From Polaribacter huanghezhanensis (GTDB lineage Bacteria; Bacteroidota; Bacteroidia; Flavobacteriales; Flavobacteriaceae), in contig NZ_CP128595.1 in assembly GCF_030444335.1 (NCBI RefSeq), positions 620,001 through 684,000 of the forward strand: a stretch of DNA of 64,000 nt, given 5' to 3'. Shown piece by piece: positions 1 to 8,454 of the stretch. Each line of letters starts with the position of its first letter. The first letter of the stretch is position 1. The notes beneath the pieces were generated by a model. The model worked only from the letters and a program-made list of their open reading frames with translations. It did not search any database and was not told where the DNA came from. Position numbers and translations under genes: made by a program.

Positions 1-573
1 ACGGTTGTTCCAAAAGGATTTGTAAGAGTTTTAGGAAAATTAGCAGAAATAAAAGACAGCGGAATTCCGATTTACTTTTTTGTAGGAAACCACGATTTAT
101 GGATGAAAGATTACTTTGAAAAAGAATTGAACATTCCTGTGTATCACAAACCACAAGAATTCACTTTTAACAACACTTCTTTATTTATTGGTCATGGCGA
201 TGGATTAGGTCCTGGAGACAAAGGCTATAAACGCATGAAAAAAGTATTTACTTTTCCGTTGTTTCAATGGATTTTTAAATGGTTACATCCAGATGTAGGA
301 ATGAAATTAGGACAATACATGTCTGTTAAAAACAAACTAATTTCTGGCGAAGAAGATGCCGTTTTTTTAGGCGAAGAAAACGAATGGCTGGCACAATATT
401 GCAACCGCAAATTAGAAACCAAACATTACGATTATTTTGTATTTGGACACAGACATTTGCCTTTAGATATTCAGTTAACAGAAAACAGCAAATACATAAA
501 TTTAGGCGATTGGATTGGTCATTTTACCTATGGTGTTTTTGAAGAGGAAGAATTATCCTTAAAAAAGTATTAA
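1..573 (+). CDS. lpxH: UDP-2,3-diacylglucosamine hydrolase-like metallophosphatase (5' end missing)
   Basis: This is the C-terminal part of a calcineurin-like metallophosphoesterase; the reading frame is open from base 1, so the N-terminus lies outside the window and the Met at 103 is internal. Metal-ligand motifs are visible in order: GNHD just before that Met, then GHGDG, then GHRH near the end. The LpxH family removes UMP from UDP-2,3-diacylglucosamine to give lipid X at the inner face of the inner membrane, an early step of lipid A synthesis. The GHGDGLGPGDKGYKRMKK segment fits the Bacteroidetes LpxH-like branch. The specific substrate is inferred from family resemblance. No clear terminator follows it. 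Confidence 0.85.
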   Translation, partial: TVVPKGFVRVLGKLAEIKDSGIPIYFFVGNHDLWMKDYFEKELNIPVYHKPQEFTFNNTSLFIGHGDGLGPGDKGYKRMKKVFTFPLFQWIFKWLHPDVGMKLGQYMSVKNKLISGEEDAVFLGEENEWLAQYCNRKLETKHYDYFVFGHRHLPLDIQLTENSKYINLGDWIGHFTYGVFEEEELSLKKY

Positions 574-643
574 AAGTTCCATTTCACAATACTTTAACCA
601 AACCTTTAGCATTCTTTTAACAAGAAAAAAATCGCTATTATTG

Positions 644-651
644 TAGCTTTG
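644..651 (+). promoter_or_regulatory. -7 box TAGCTTTG of the bat operon
   Basis: An exact TAnnTTTG Bacteroidetes -7 box lies 36 bases before the moxR ATG at 688. It decides the moxR start, because an in-frame ATG at 649 lies inside the box and would not be transcribed. No convincing -33 TTG was found. Confidence 0.6.
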
Positions 652-687
652 TTTTCAACAAATTTTTATCACACCAAAAATCCTAAA

Positions 688-1692
688 ATGATAGAACAAC
701 AAATGAATGTAGATGTAAGAGCAATCAATGAAAAGATTGAAAGAGAAAGTGCCTTTATAGACATTTTAACCTTAGAAATGAACAAAGTTATTGTCGGGCA
801 AAAAGACATGATTGAACGATTGTTAATTGGTTTGTTAGGAAACGGGCATATTCTTCTTGAAGGAGTTCCTGGTTTGGCAAAAACATTAGCAATTAACACA
901 TTATCTAAAGCGATTCAAGCTTCTTTTAGTAGAGTTCAGTTTACTCCAGATTTATTGCCTGCGGATGTTGTTGGAACCATGATTTACAACATGAAAGAAA
1001 ATGATTTCATGATTAAAAAAGGTCCAATTTTTGCAAATTTTGTGTTGGCGGATGAGATTAACAGAGCGCCAGCAAAAGTGCAATCTGCTTTGTTAGAAGC
1101 CATGCAAGAACGCCAAATTACAATTGGCGATACTACGTTTAAATTAGACGAACCTTTTTTAGTAATGGCAACGCAAAATCCGGTAGAACAAGAAGGAACC
1201 TATCCTTTACCAGAAGCACAAGTTGACCGTTTTATGTTAAAAGTAGTGATTGATTATCCAAAAATTTCGGATGAGCAAACCATTATGCGTCAGAATTTAA
1301 ACAACGATTATATCACTGTGAATCCTGTAGTTTCTGTAGCGCAAATCTTAAAAGCTCGTGAAGTTGTAAATGAAGTGTATATGGATGAAAAAATTGAAAA
1401 ATACATTCTAGATATCATTTTTGCAACGCGTTATCCAGATAAATATAACTTACCTAATTTAAACTCATTAATTAGTTTTGGAGCTTCACCTCGTGGAAGT
1501 ATCAACTTGGCAAAAGCTGCAAAATGTTATGCTTTTATAAAACGAAGAGGCTATGTCATTCCTGAAGATGTTAGAGCTGTTGTACACGATGTGCTGCGTC
1601 ATAGAATCGGAATTACTTACGAAGCTGAAGCTGAAAACATCACTTCAGAAGACATTATAAACAGCATTATTAACGAAGTTGAAGTACCATAG
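688..1692 (+). CDS. moxR: MoxR family AAA+ ATPase, first gene of the bat operon
   Basis: A 334-residue MoxR-type AAA+ ATPase. Visible motifs are Walker A GVPGLAKT (about residues 59-66) and Walker B LADE (D122, E123), followed by the usual arginine-finger and sensor regions. MoxR ATPases act as chaperones that work with von Willebrand A (VWA) domain proteins, which are encoded directly downstream. The start at 688 was chosen over 649 because the latter overlaps the promoter box; 703 is a second possible start. The gene opens an operon moxR-DUF58-DUF4381-like-batA-B-C-D-E, the usual Bacteroidetes arrangement linked to aerotolerance and envelope stress. The gap to the next gene carries an AT-rich inverted repeat. 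Confidence 0.93.
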   Translation: MIEQQMNVDVRAINEKIERESAFIDILTLEMNKVIVGQKDMIERLLIGLLGNGHILLEGVPGLAKTLAINTLSKAIQASFSRVQFTPDLLPADVVGTMIYNMKENDFMIKKGPIFANFVLADEINRAPAKVQSALLEAMQERQITIGDTTFKLDEPFLVMATQNPVEQEGTYPLPEAQVDRFMLKVVIDYPKISDEQTIMRQNLNNDYITVNPVVSVAQILKAREVVNEVYMDEKIEKYILDIIFATRYPDKYNLPNLNSLISFGASPRGSINLAKAAKCYAFIKRRGYVIPEDVRAVVHDVLRHRIGITYEAEAENITSEDIINSIINEVEVP

Positions 1693-1712
1693 ACAATTAT
1701 CATTGTTCAATT

Positions 1713-1780
1713 AACAATTATCAAAAGTTTGAATTGATGATTGTTAACTGGTTATTGTTGACTGATTATTGATAATTGTT
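1713..1780. repeat. AT-rich inverted repeat between moxR and the DUF58 gene
   Basis: The 11-base arm aacaattatca (1713-1723) is matched by tgataattgtt at 1770-1780. A further direct copy of acaattatca lies at 1693-1702. The 104-base gap consists almost entirely of such near-repeats and has no promoter box. It could fold in the polycistronic mRNA as a processing or stability element; that role is inferred. Confidence 0.5.
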
Positions 1781-1796
1781 CCCTGAGAATTGAAAA

Positions 1797-2663
1797 ATGG
1801 ATACAAAAGAAATACTTAAAAAAGTACGAAAAATAGAAATCAAGACACGTCGTTTGTCTGATGATATTTTTGGTGGCGAATATCATTCTACTTTCAAAGG
1901 TCGTGGTATGACGTTTTCTGAAGTGCGTCAATATCAATATGGTGATGATATTAGAGCCATCGATTGGAATGTTACTGCACGCTACAACGAACCTTATGTA
2001 AAAGTTTTTGAAGAAGAACGAGAATTAACCATGCTATTAATGGTTGATGTTTCTGGCTCGGAATACTTTGGTACAAATCAGCAATTTAAAAGAGATACGG
2101 CAACAGAAATTGCCGCAACTTTGGCTTTCTCTGCTATTCAAAACAACGATAAAGTTGGATTGATGCTATTTTCTGATCAAGTAGAATTATACATTCCGCC
2201 AAAAAAAGGAAAAAGTCATGTGTTAAGAATCATCCGAGAATTGATTGAGTTTAAACCAAAAAGCAAACAAACGAACATCAACGAAGCGTTAAAATTTTTA
2301 TCAAACGTGCTAAAAAAGAAAGCAATTGTTTTTTTATTATCAGATTTTATGGATGATGATTACGAACAAACATTAAAAATTGCGGGAAGAAAACACGATG
2401 TTACAGGAATCAAAATTTTTGACAAACACGATGAAGAAATTCCGAATTTAGGAATTGTACCTATGCAAGATGCAGAAACTGGCAACGTGCAATTGGTCAA
2501 TACAAGTGCTAAAAGCATCAGAACAAATTACAAAGCAAATGCCTTGCGTTTACAAGATTATTACACAAAAACATTTAGCAAATCTGGAGCAGGAACAATT
2601 ACAACTCGTGTAGATGGCGATTATGTAAAAAAATTATTAGGCTATTTTAAACACAAAGGATAA
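1797..2663 (+). CDS. DUF58 / VWA-like protein of the bat operon
   Basis: A 288-residue soluble DUF58 protein. The DUF58 core is clear (GRGMTFSEVRQYQYGDDIR and AIDWNVTARYNEPYVKVFEEER, residues 35-75), followed by a MIDAS-like DVSGS (D84, S86, S88) that starts a VWA-like fold. Proteins of this type follow moxR almost universally and are thought to be the direct partner of the MoxR ATPase. The start ATG at 1797 fits the normal family N-terminus. There is no signal peptide or membrane segment, so it should be cytoplasmic, perhaps docking on the membrane-bound BatA/BatB. The biochemical role is unknown in the family. Confidence 0.9.
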   Translation: MDTKEILKKVRKIEIKTRRLSDDIFGGEYHSTFKGRGMTFSEVRQYQYGDDIRAIDWNVTARYNEPYVKVFEEERELTMLLMVDVSGSEYFGTNQQFKRDTATEIAATLAFSAIQNNDKVGLMLFSDQVELYIPPKKGKSHVLRIIRELIEFKPKSKQTNINEALKFLSNVLKKKAIVFLLSDFMDDDYEQTLKIAGRKHDVTGIKIFDKHDEEIPNLGIVPMQDAETGNVQLVNTSAKSIRTNYKANALRLQDYYTKTFSKSGAGTITTRVDGDYVKKLLGYFKHKG

Positions 2664-2675
2664 ACAATAAAAAAA

Positions 2676-2732
2676 TGTCTCCTCGAGCGGAGTCGAGAGG
2701 TTAATAAGGTCTCGACTCCGCTCGACCAGACA
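2676..2732. repeat. TCGAG-type palindromic repeat (REP-like), full copy
   Basis: A 57-base element with a perfect 16-base inverted repeat (tcgagcggagtcgaga at 2683-2698 and its complement at 2710-2725), bounded by tgtct and agaca. It is much richer in GC than its surroundings. A related full element lies at 47869-47946 and a single arm at 18445-18471. It occupies the gap between the DUF58 gene and the next bat gene. It could act as an mRNA-stabilising hairpin or be a non-autonomous mobile repeat. Confidence 0.8.
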
Positions 2733-2740
2733 AAACGATA

Positions 2741-3676
2741 ATGAAACAAAAATTATTTTACATATTATTATTATTTTCAATTGCAACATTTGCGCAGGTT
2801 ACACCTGTTGTAAAAGCAGAAATTGACACAACCAACATTAGAATTGGTGAGCAATTTGAGTTTAAAATAACGGTTAACGATACGGCAAATGTCATCATTC
2901 CTAAACTAGAAAAGTTAACTGGTTTAGAAATTATTGAAGACAAAAAAGTTGATACGTTAAAAAATCAATTGATAAAAAAATACATTTTAACAAGTTTTGA
3001 TAGCGGCGCCTATTACATTCCGCAACAACAAATATTTATCCGTCAGAAATTATTTTTAACAGATTCTTTGTTGATAAAAGTTGCTTCTGTTGTAACAGAC
3101 ACGGTTAAACAACCTGTATTTCCAATAAAATCAATTCAAAAAGAACCGTATCAATTTGATGATTTTAAACCCTATTTATGGTATGTTTTAATGGCATTCA
3201 TTATCATCGGATTGATTTTATATTTCATCCTAAGAAAGAAAAAAGAAGTTGTTGAAGAAGAAATAATTCCTGCTTTACCACCTTTTGAAGAAGCAATTCA
3301 GAAATTACATGAATTGGATGAAAAATTATTGTGGCAAAACAACTTAGTTAAAGAATATTATAGTGAGTTAACAGAAATTGTGAGAGGCTTTATTGAGCGC
3401 GAATTAAAAGTGCCAGCGTTAGAATCTACCACAGATGAATTGATAGAAACCTTAACCGATTTTAGCGATTCAAAATCAATTTCTACAACAAAAGAAAACA
3501 TTAAAAAATTAAGAGATTTATTAAGAGAAGCCGATTTGGTAAAGTTTGCAAAATCGAAACCAATGTCTGAGGAAATTGAAGCACATAGAAAAGATGCTGA
3601 AGAGGTTGTAACTGAGTTAAAACCAGAAACAATAGAAATTCCTGAAACTAAAACCGAAGAAAATGAACTGGAATAA
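2741..3676 (+). CDS. DUF4381-like membrane protein of the bat operon
   Basis: A 311-residue protein with an N-terminal signal peptide (residues 1-19, ending TFAQ), a periplasmic beta-rich domain up to about residue 140, one membrane segment around 145-165 (YVLMAFIIIGLILYFIL) followed by RKKK, and a charged cytoplasmic helical tail rich in Glu and Lys. This layout matches the DUF4381-like proteins encoded between DUF58 and batA in Bacteroidetes, sometimes described as BatD-like because the periplasmic part starts like BatD. It overlaps batA by 14 bases, which suggests translational coupling. Function is unknown; it probably bridges periplasmic BatD and the cytoplasmic MoxR side. Confidence 0.75.
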   Translation: MKQKLFYILLLFSIATFAQVTPVVKAEIDTTNIRIGEQFEFKITVNDTANVIIPKLEKLTGLEIIEDKKVDTLKNQLIKKYILTSFDSGAYYIPQQQIFIRQKLFLTDSLLIKVASVVTDTVKQPVFPIKSIQKEPYQFDDFKPYLWYVLMAFIIIGLILYFILRKKKEVVEEEIIPALPPFEEAIQKLHELDEKLLWQNNLVKEYYSELTEIVRGFIERELKVPALESTTDELIETLTDFSDSKSISTTKENIKKLRDLLREADLVKFAKSKPMSEEIEAHRKDAEEVVTELKPETIEIPETKTEENELE

Positions 3677-4670
3677 TTTTGAGTTTCATAGTCCAGAATT
3701 TTTCTGGTTGTTTGCGATAATTCCGTTTGTAATTCTTTGGCGCGTTTTAGTTCGTAAAAAAAGTGCAGCAACATTAACAATACCAAGTTTAAAAGGATTT
3801 AAAGCGGAGCAATCTATCGTTTCAAAACTAAAACCTCTTTTATTTATTTTAAGAATTAGTGCTTTGTGTCTTCTAATTTTAGCATTGGCAAGACCAAGAA
3901 ACGTTGCTGTAAGTAAAAAAACAAAAAGCAATAGAGGAATTGATATTGTTATGGCAATTGATGTTTCTGCAAGTATGTTGGCCAGAGATTTAAAGCCAAA
4001 CAGATTAGAAGCTCTAAAAAAAGTAGCTATAGATTTTGTAAACCAAAGACCAAATGACAGAATCGGAATTGTTTTGTATGCAGGAGAGAGTTTTACACAA
4101 ACTCCAATTACAAGCGATAAAGGAATTGTAAAAAGAACCATTTCTGAAATTAAATGGGGACAATTAGAAGGCGGAACTGCAATTGGAATGGGATTAGGTT
4201 CTGCTGTAAACAGATTGAAAGAAAGTAAAGCCAAGAGCAAAGTCATTATTTTATTGACAGACGGAGTAAATAATTCTGGATTTATCGACCCAAAGACAGC
4301 AACAGAATTGGCAAAAGAACTTTCTATAAAAGTATATACCATCGGAATTGGAACAAACGGAATGGCAGATTTTCCTGCATTTAAAGATCCAAGAACAGGA
4401 AAATTAATTTTTAGAAAACAACAAGTAGAAATTGATGAAGATTTGTTAAAATATATTGCAAATCAAACAGAAGGAAAATATTTTAGAGCAACAGACAACA
4501 TAGAATTAAAAGCTATTTACGACGAAATTAACAAGTTAGAAAAAACAAAAATAGAAGAATTTAAATATTATAATTATCAAGAATTGTATAGAAGTTTAGT
4601 GCTTATAGCATTAGGATTATTAGTATTAGAATATCTGTTGAAAAAAACACTGTTTAAAAGTTTTATTTAA
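3663..4670 (+). CDS. batA: BatA, VWA-domain inner-membrane protein
   Basis: A 335-residue protein with two N-terminal membrane segments (about residues 12-30 and 58-77), a VWA domain facing the periplasm or cytoplasm with MIDAS residues D100, S102 and S104 (DVSAS), a distal TDG motif, and a C-terminal membrane helix near 308-326. BatA and BatB are the paired VWA proteins of the Bat system, first linked to aerotolerance in Bacteroides fragilis; the molecular function is still not settled. The ATG lies inside the end of the upstream gene. A palindromic AAAGTT-rich gap separates it from batB. Confidence 0.92.
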   Translation: MNWNNFEFHSPEFFWLFAIIPFVILWRVLVRKKSAATLTIPSLKGFKAEQSIVSKLKPLLFILRISALCLLILALARPRNVAVSKKTKSNRGIDIVMAIDVSASMLARDLKPNRLEALKKVAIDFVNQRPNDRIGIVLYAGESFTQTPITSDKGIVKRTISEIKWGQLEGGTAIGMGLGSAVNRLKESKAKSKVIILLTDGVNNSGFIDPKTATELAKELSIKVYTIGIGTNGMADFPAFKDPRTGKLIFRKQQVEIDEDLLKYIANQTEGKYFRATDNIELKAIYDEINKLEKTKIEEFKYYNYQELYRSLVLIALGLLVLEYLLKKTLFKSFI

Positions 4671-4687
4671 AATAAGTTCATAAAGTA

Positions 4688-4754
4688 TGAATGTAATAAA
4701 GTTGTAAAGTTATATGTTCAACTTTTTAACCTTTCACTTTATAACTTTATAACT
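4688..4754. repeat. AAAGTT-type imperfect palindrome between batA and batB
   Basis: The 94-base gap between batA and batB is built from repeated AAAGTT/AACTTT units. The left side carries aaagttgtaaagt and the right side actttataacttt, a 13-base inverted repeat with one mismatch. Similar tracts occur at 42875-42940, 45250-45284 and 45650-45690. No promoter box is present. It is a candidate mRNA hairpin within the operon or a dispersed palindromic repeat. Confidence 0.6.
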
Positions 4755-4764
4755 AAAGAAAAGA

Positions 4765-5796
4765 ATGTATCAAATAGAAGAACCAACATATTTTTATTAT
4801 TTAGCAATTATTCCTGTAATAATTGTACTATTTCTATTGGCTTTTTGGTGGAAAAAAAGAACTCAAAAAAGATTTACTGATAGTCTTTTATTAGAAAAAC
4901 TAGCCCCAAACACCTCCACTTTTAAATCCGTTTTAAAAATGATTTTTTTAATCATTGGAATTGGGTTTTTAGTGATTTCTTTGGTAAACCCTAAAATGGG
5001 AACCAAGTTAAAAACGGTAAAAAGAGAAGGTGTAGATGTTGTTTTTGCGTTGGATGTTTCTAAAAGTATGTTGACAGAAGATATTGCGCCAAACAGGCTA
5101 GAGAAAGCAAAGCAAATTATTTCTAAAATTATTGACAAATTAGGAAGCGATAGAGTTGGAATTATTATTTATGCAGGAAACTCGTATCCGCTTTTACCAA
5201 TAACAACAGATCATGCAGCGGCAAAAATGTTTTTACAAAATGCAAGTCCAGATATGGTTTCGAGTCAAGGAACAGCCATCAACGAAGCATTAAATTTGGC
5301 AAAAACCTATTATAATAATGATGAACAAACCAATCGTTTTTTAATTATTCTTTCTGATGGAGAAGATCATCAAGAAGACACCAAACAAGTAGCGCAAAAC
5401 ATGTCTAAAGAAGGCATTAAAGTTTATACAATTGGTGTTGGAACAGAAAAAGGTGGACCAATACCGATGAAAATAAGCGGTTCTTTAATTGGGTATAAAA
5501 AATACAAAGGGGAAACGGTAATTAGCAAAAGAAAACCAGAGATGTTAGAAACAATTGCAAATGCTGCTGGCGGAAAATATATTGACGGAAATAAAACTGA
5601 AAAACCTGTGGATTTTATTGAAAAACTGATTGCTAATGCGCAAAAAAGTGAATTCGAAACCAAACAGTTTTCAGATTATAAAGATCAGTTTCAATGGTTT
5701 ATTGGATTGGGAATTTTCTTTTTATTAATTGATGTTTTCTTTTTAGACAAGAAAACGAAATGGGTTAAAAAAATCGATTTATTTAATGAGCACTAA
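4765..5796 (+). CDS. batB: BatB, VWA-domain inner-membrane protein
   Basis: A 343-residue paralogue of BatA. It has two N-terminal membrane segments (about residues 10-28 and 58-75), a VWA domain with MIDAS D97, S99 and S101 (DVSKS) and a later SDGED motif, and a C-terminal membrane helix near 312-330. It is predicted to form the membrane VWA pair with BatA, regulated by MoxR. The ATG start gives the usual short N-terminus before the first helix. Its end overlaps the first possible batC start by 11 bases. Confidence 0.92.
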   Translation: MYQIEEPTYFYYLAIIPVIIVLFLLAFWWKKRTQKRFTDSLLLEKLAPNTSTFKSVLKMIFLIIGIGFLVISLVNPKMGTKLKTVKREGVDVVFALDVSKSMLTEDIAPNRLEKAKQIISKIIDKLGSDRVGIIIYAGNSYPLLPITTDHAAAKMFLQNASPDMVSSQGTAINEALNLAKTYYNNDEQTNRFLIILSDGEDHQEDTKQVAQNMSKEGIKVYTIGVGTEKGGPIPMKISGSLIGYKKYKGETVISKRKPEMLETIANAAGGKYIDGNKTEKPVDFIEKLIANAQKSEFETKQFSDYKDQFQWFIGLGIFFLLIDVFFLDKKTKWVKKIDLFNEH

Positions 5797-5806
5797 ATAC
5801 AAAACT

Positions 5807-6643
5807 ATGAAAACATCTTATTCATTTTTATTGTTTCTGCTGTTTTTTACAGCATTCTTAAACGCTCAAGAAGTTAAAGATTCTATCGTTTTAAAAAGAG
5901 AAGCAAGAAGTTTATTAAGAGAAGGAAACGAATTGTATCAGCAAGAAAAATACACAGACGCTAGTGTTTTATTTAAAAAAGCATTAGAAAAAAGTGCAAC
6001 CTATAAAAAAGCAAGTTACAATTTAGGAAACGCTTTGTATCAACAAAAAAACTATAAAGAAGCTGTTCCGCAATACGAGGTTTCTGCAAAAAGTGCAGAA
6101 GATAAATTTACAAAAGCAGCCTCATTTCATAATATTGGTAATGCTGCGATGAAGCAAAAGCAATACCAACAAGCTGTTGATGCGTATAAAAATGCGTTAA
6201 GAAATAACCCGAATGATGATGAAACTCGTTACAATTTAGCCGTTGCTAAAAAGCTATTAAAAAAAGAGAAGGATAAAAAAGACAAAAATAAAGATAAAAA
6301 GGACGACAAGAAAAAAGACAACAAAGACAAAAAGGAGAATAAAGATAAAAAAGGCGACAAAGAGAAAAACGACGACAAAGGAGATAAAAAGAAACAAGAT
6401 AAAAAAGACGACAAACAGAACGACAAGAAAGACGGAGATAAAGACAAGGATCAAAAACAAAAGAAAAACCCGAACGATCAAAAAAAGAATCCGCAAAAAC
6501 AAAAGCCACAAAAAGGGACTATGACACCTCAGCAAATTAAACAATTACTAGAAAGTTTAAACAACGAGGAAAAGAAAACCCAAAAGAAAATGAATGTTCA
6601 AAAAACCAAAGGGACGAAAGTTAAACAAGAAAAAGATTGGTAA
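5807..6643 (+). CDS. batC: BatC, secreted TPR protein with a Lys/Asp-rich tail
   Basis: With the start at 5807 the protein is 278 residues long and begins with a clean signal peptide (MKTSYSFLLFLLFFTAFLNAQ). An ATG at 5786, overlapping batB, is a possible alternative start and would add seven residues. About three TPR repeats follow (near residues 30-145). After these comes an extreme low-complexity stretch of roughly 80 residues made of KDK/KDD/KKD repeats, and then a short helical tail (MTPQQIKQLLESLNNEEKK). TPR BatC proteins with a charged tail are normal for the operon; they are thought to act in the periplasm as a scaffold. The length of the Lys/Asp tract probably varies between strains. 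Confidence 0.88.
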   Translation: MKTSYSFLLFLLFFTAFLNAQEVKDSIVLKREARSLLREGNELYQQEKYTDASVLFKKALEKSATYKKASYNLGNALYQQKNYKEAVPQYEVSAKSAEDKFTKAASFHNIGNAAMKQKQYQQAVDAYKNALRNNPNDDETRYNLAVAKKLLKKEKDKKDKNKDKKDDKKKDNKDKKENKDKKGDKEKNDDKGDKKKQDKKDDKQNDKKDGDKDKDQKQKKNPNDQKKNPQKQKPQKGTMTPQQIKQLLESLNNEEKKTQKKMNVQKTKGTKVKQEKDW

Positions 6644-6673
6644 TTTTCTGTTTTAATTTTTCTAAAAAGATAT

Positions 6674-6681
6674 TATTTTTG
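6674..6681 (+). promoter_or_regulatory. -7 box TATTTTTG before batD
   Basis: An exact TAnnTTTG match lies 11 bases before the batD ATG in the 49-base gap after batC. It could be an internal promoter allowing batD-batE expression apart from moxR. The -33 element is unclear and the tract is very AT-rich, so chance is possible. Confidence 0.4.
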
Positions 6682-6692
6682 ACAATCAAAAA

Positions 6693-8450
6693 ATGAAAAA
6701 CAAAAGCATTTACATATTTTTATTCCTGAGTTTTATTGCTCAATCTATTTTTGCTCAAACAGATTTTAAAACCACTGTAAGCAAAAGTAAATTAGGGGTA
6801 AATGAGCGCTTTAGAATTGAATTCTCTATCAACAAACAAGGCGGAGATAATTTTACACCTCCAAGTTTTAAAAATTTTAAAGTTGTTGCTGGCCCAAGTC
6901 AATCTGTAAATCAATCTTGGATAAACGGCAGCGTAAGTTTTTCGCAATCGTACACCTATGTTCTTGAACCAAAAGCAATTGGTACATTTTCAATTTCTGG
7001 AGCAACAATTCAGTTAAACGGAAAAACACTGACGTCGAATTCGGTAAAAATCAATATTCTAAAAGCAGTAGATATTCCTCCAAATCCGAATGATCCAAAT
7101 TATATTGCGCAACAAAATGTGCATTTGGTTGCCGAAGTTTCTAAAACGAAACCTTATGTTGGAGAAGGGATTTATGTAGAATACAAATTGTATGTAAGCG
7201 AAAATATTAGTGTTAAAGATTTTTCTGTTACCGACACACCACAATACAATGGTTTTTGGAATCAAGATATAAAGATTAATAATTTACAGATTAAAAACGG
7301 CATCTATAACGGAGAAAATTATCGTTATGTAGTCTTAAAAAAAGCCTTGTTGATTCCGACTAAATCTGGAAAATTAGTGATTGAACCCATGAAAATGGAT
7401 ATTTTAATTGGTGTGCCAACCGGAAGAGGAGATTTCTTTGGAAATGCAATTACAAGAAATATTACCAAAGTATTTTCATCACCAAAAAGAGATATTAGCG
7501 TAAAACAATTGCCGCTAAAAAATAAACCTGGAAACTTTAATGGCGCTGTTGGAGATTTTGATTTTAGCATTACTTCTAGTAAAAATGATTTAAAAGCAAA
7601 CGAATCTTCGCAAATAAAAGTTGCTGTTAGCGGAAAAGGAAATTTAAAATTATTTGAACTTCCACAAATTGAAACGCCAAAAGAGTTAGAGATTTACACT
7701 CCAGAACACAAGGAAGCAATTAGAACAACGTTGAACGGAATTCAAGGTTCTGTCTATGATTTATACACCGTTGTTCCGCAATTTAAAGGAAAATACAAAA
7801 TTCCGAAAGTATCGTTTTCTTATTTTAATCCATCAGAAAAAAAATACAAAACCATTACAACTGAAGACTTGTTTGTACATGTTTTAGAAGGAAAAAAGGT
7901 AGTTAGTACAACAAACAATGTTATTAAAAAAGATGTTGCAATCACTGGAGCTAATTTTAGATACATTCAAACAAAAAGTGTTTTTTCTCCATCAAAAAAA
8001 GAAGATTTCTTTACCTCCAATCTTTTTTACATATTGCTTTTGTTACCGTTAATTGCAATTCCGATTGGAATTGTTATTTACAATATTTCATCAAAAAGAA
8101 ATAGTGATCTTGTTGGTGTAAAACAGCGAAAAGCAGATCGATTGGCTAGAAAATATTTATCAGAAGCAAAAAAACAATTAGGCAATAAAGATAAATTTTA
8201 TATCGCTTTAGAAAAAGCGTTGCACAATTATTTAAAAGCAAAATTACAAATAGAAACGGCTGATATCAGCAGAGACAATATCATCGAAATTTTAAATTCT
8301 AAACAGATTGATGATGCTACAATTAACAATTTTATAGAAGTATTGAATAATTGTGATATTGCTCGTTACACACCAATAACTGTTGTAATGATGAATGATG
8401 ATTTTGAAAAATCGATAAAAGTAATAACCGCATTAGACAAACAATTATAA
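6693..8450 (+). CDS. batD: BatD, large periplasmic membrane-anchored protein
   Basis: A 585-residue protein with a signal peptide (residues 1-21, ending IFAQ), a long beta-rich periplasmic region that starts with the typical BatD phrase about conflict with growth-related ligands (TVSKSKLGVNERFRIEF), one membrane helix near 444-466 (YILLLLPLIAIPIGIVIY), and a cytoplasmic helical C-terminus. It matches the BatD ('oxygen tolerance') family in length and layout. It lies four bases before batE. Proposed role: periplasmic partner of the BatA/BatB VWA pair. The family's molecular function is not known. Confidence 0.92.
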   Translation: MKNKSIYIFLFLSFIAQSIFAQTDFKTTVSKSKLGVNERFRIEFSINKQGGDNFTPPSFKNFKVVAGPSQSVNQSWINGSVSFSQSYTYVLEPKAIGTFSISGATIQLNGKTLTSNSVKINILKAVDIPPNPNDPNYIAQQNVHLVAEVSKTKPYVGEGIYVEYKLYVSENISVKDFSVTDTPQYNGFWNQDIKINNLQIKNGIYNGENYRYVVLKKALLIPTKSGKLVIEPMKMDILIGVPTGRGDFFGNAITRNITKVFSSPKRDISVKQLPLKNKPGNFNGAVGDFDFSITSSKNDLKANESSQIKVAVSGKGNLKLFELPQIETPKELEIYTPEHKEAIRTTLNGIQGSVYDLYTVVPQFKGKYKIPKVSFSYFNPSEKKYKTITTEDLFVHVLEGKKVVSTTNNVIKKDVAITGANFRYIQTKSVFSPSKKEDFFTSNLFYILLLLPLIAIPIGIVIYNISSKRNSDLVGVKQRKADRLARKYLSEAKKQLGNKDKFYIALEKALHNYLKAKLQIETADISRDNIIEILNSKQIDDATINNFIEVLNNCDIARYTPITVVMMNDDFEKSIKVITALDKQL

Positions 8451-8454
8451 ACAG

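Noticed and set aside
649-687. Longer moxR start at 649
   Set aside because: The ATG at 649 lies inside the -7 box TAGCTTTG (644-651), so transcription must start downstream; 688 is used.
6229-6544. Three overlapping minus-strand frames opposite the BatC Lys/Asp tract
   Set aside because: They are the low-complexity shadow of the AAA/GAC repeats (Phe/Leu/Ser-rich) and have no start context.
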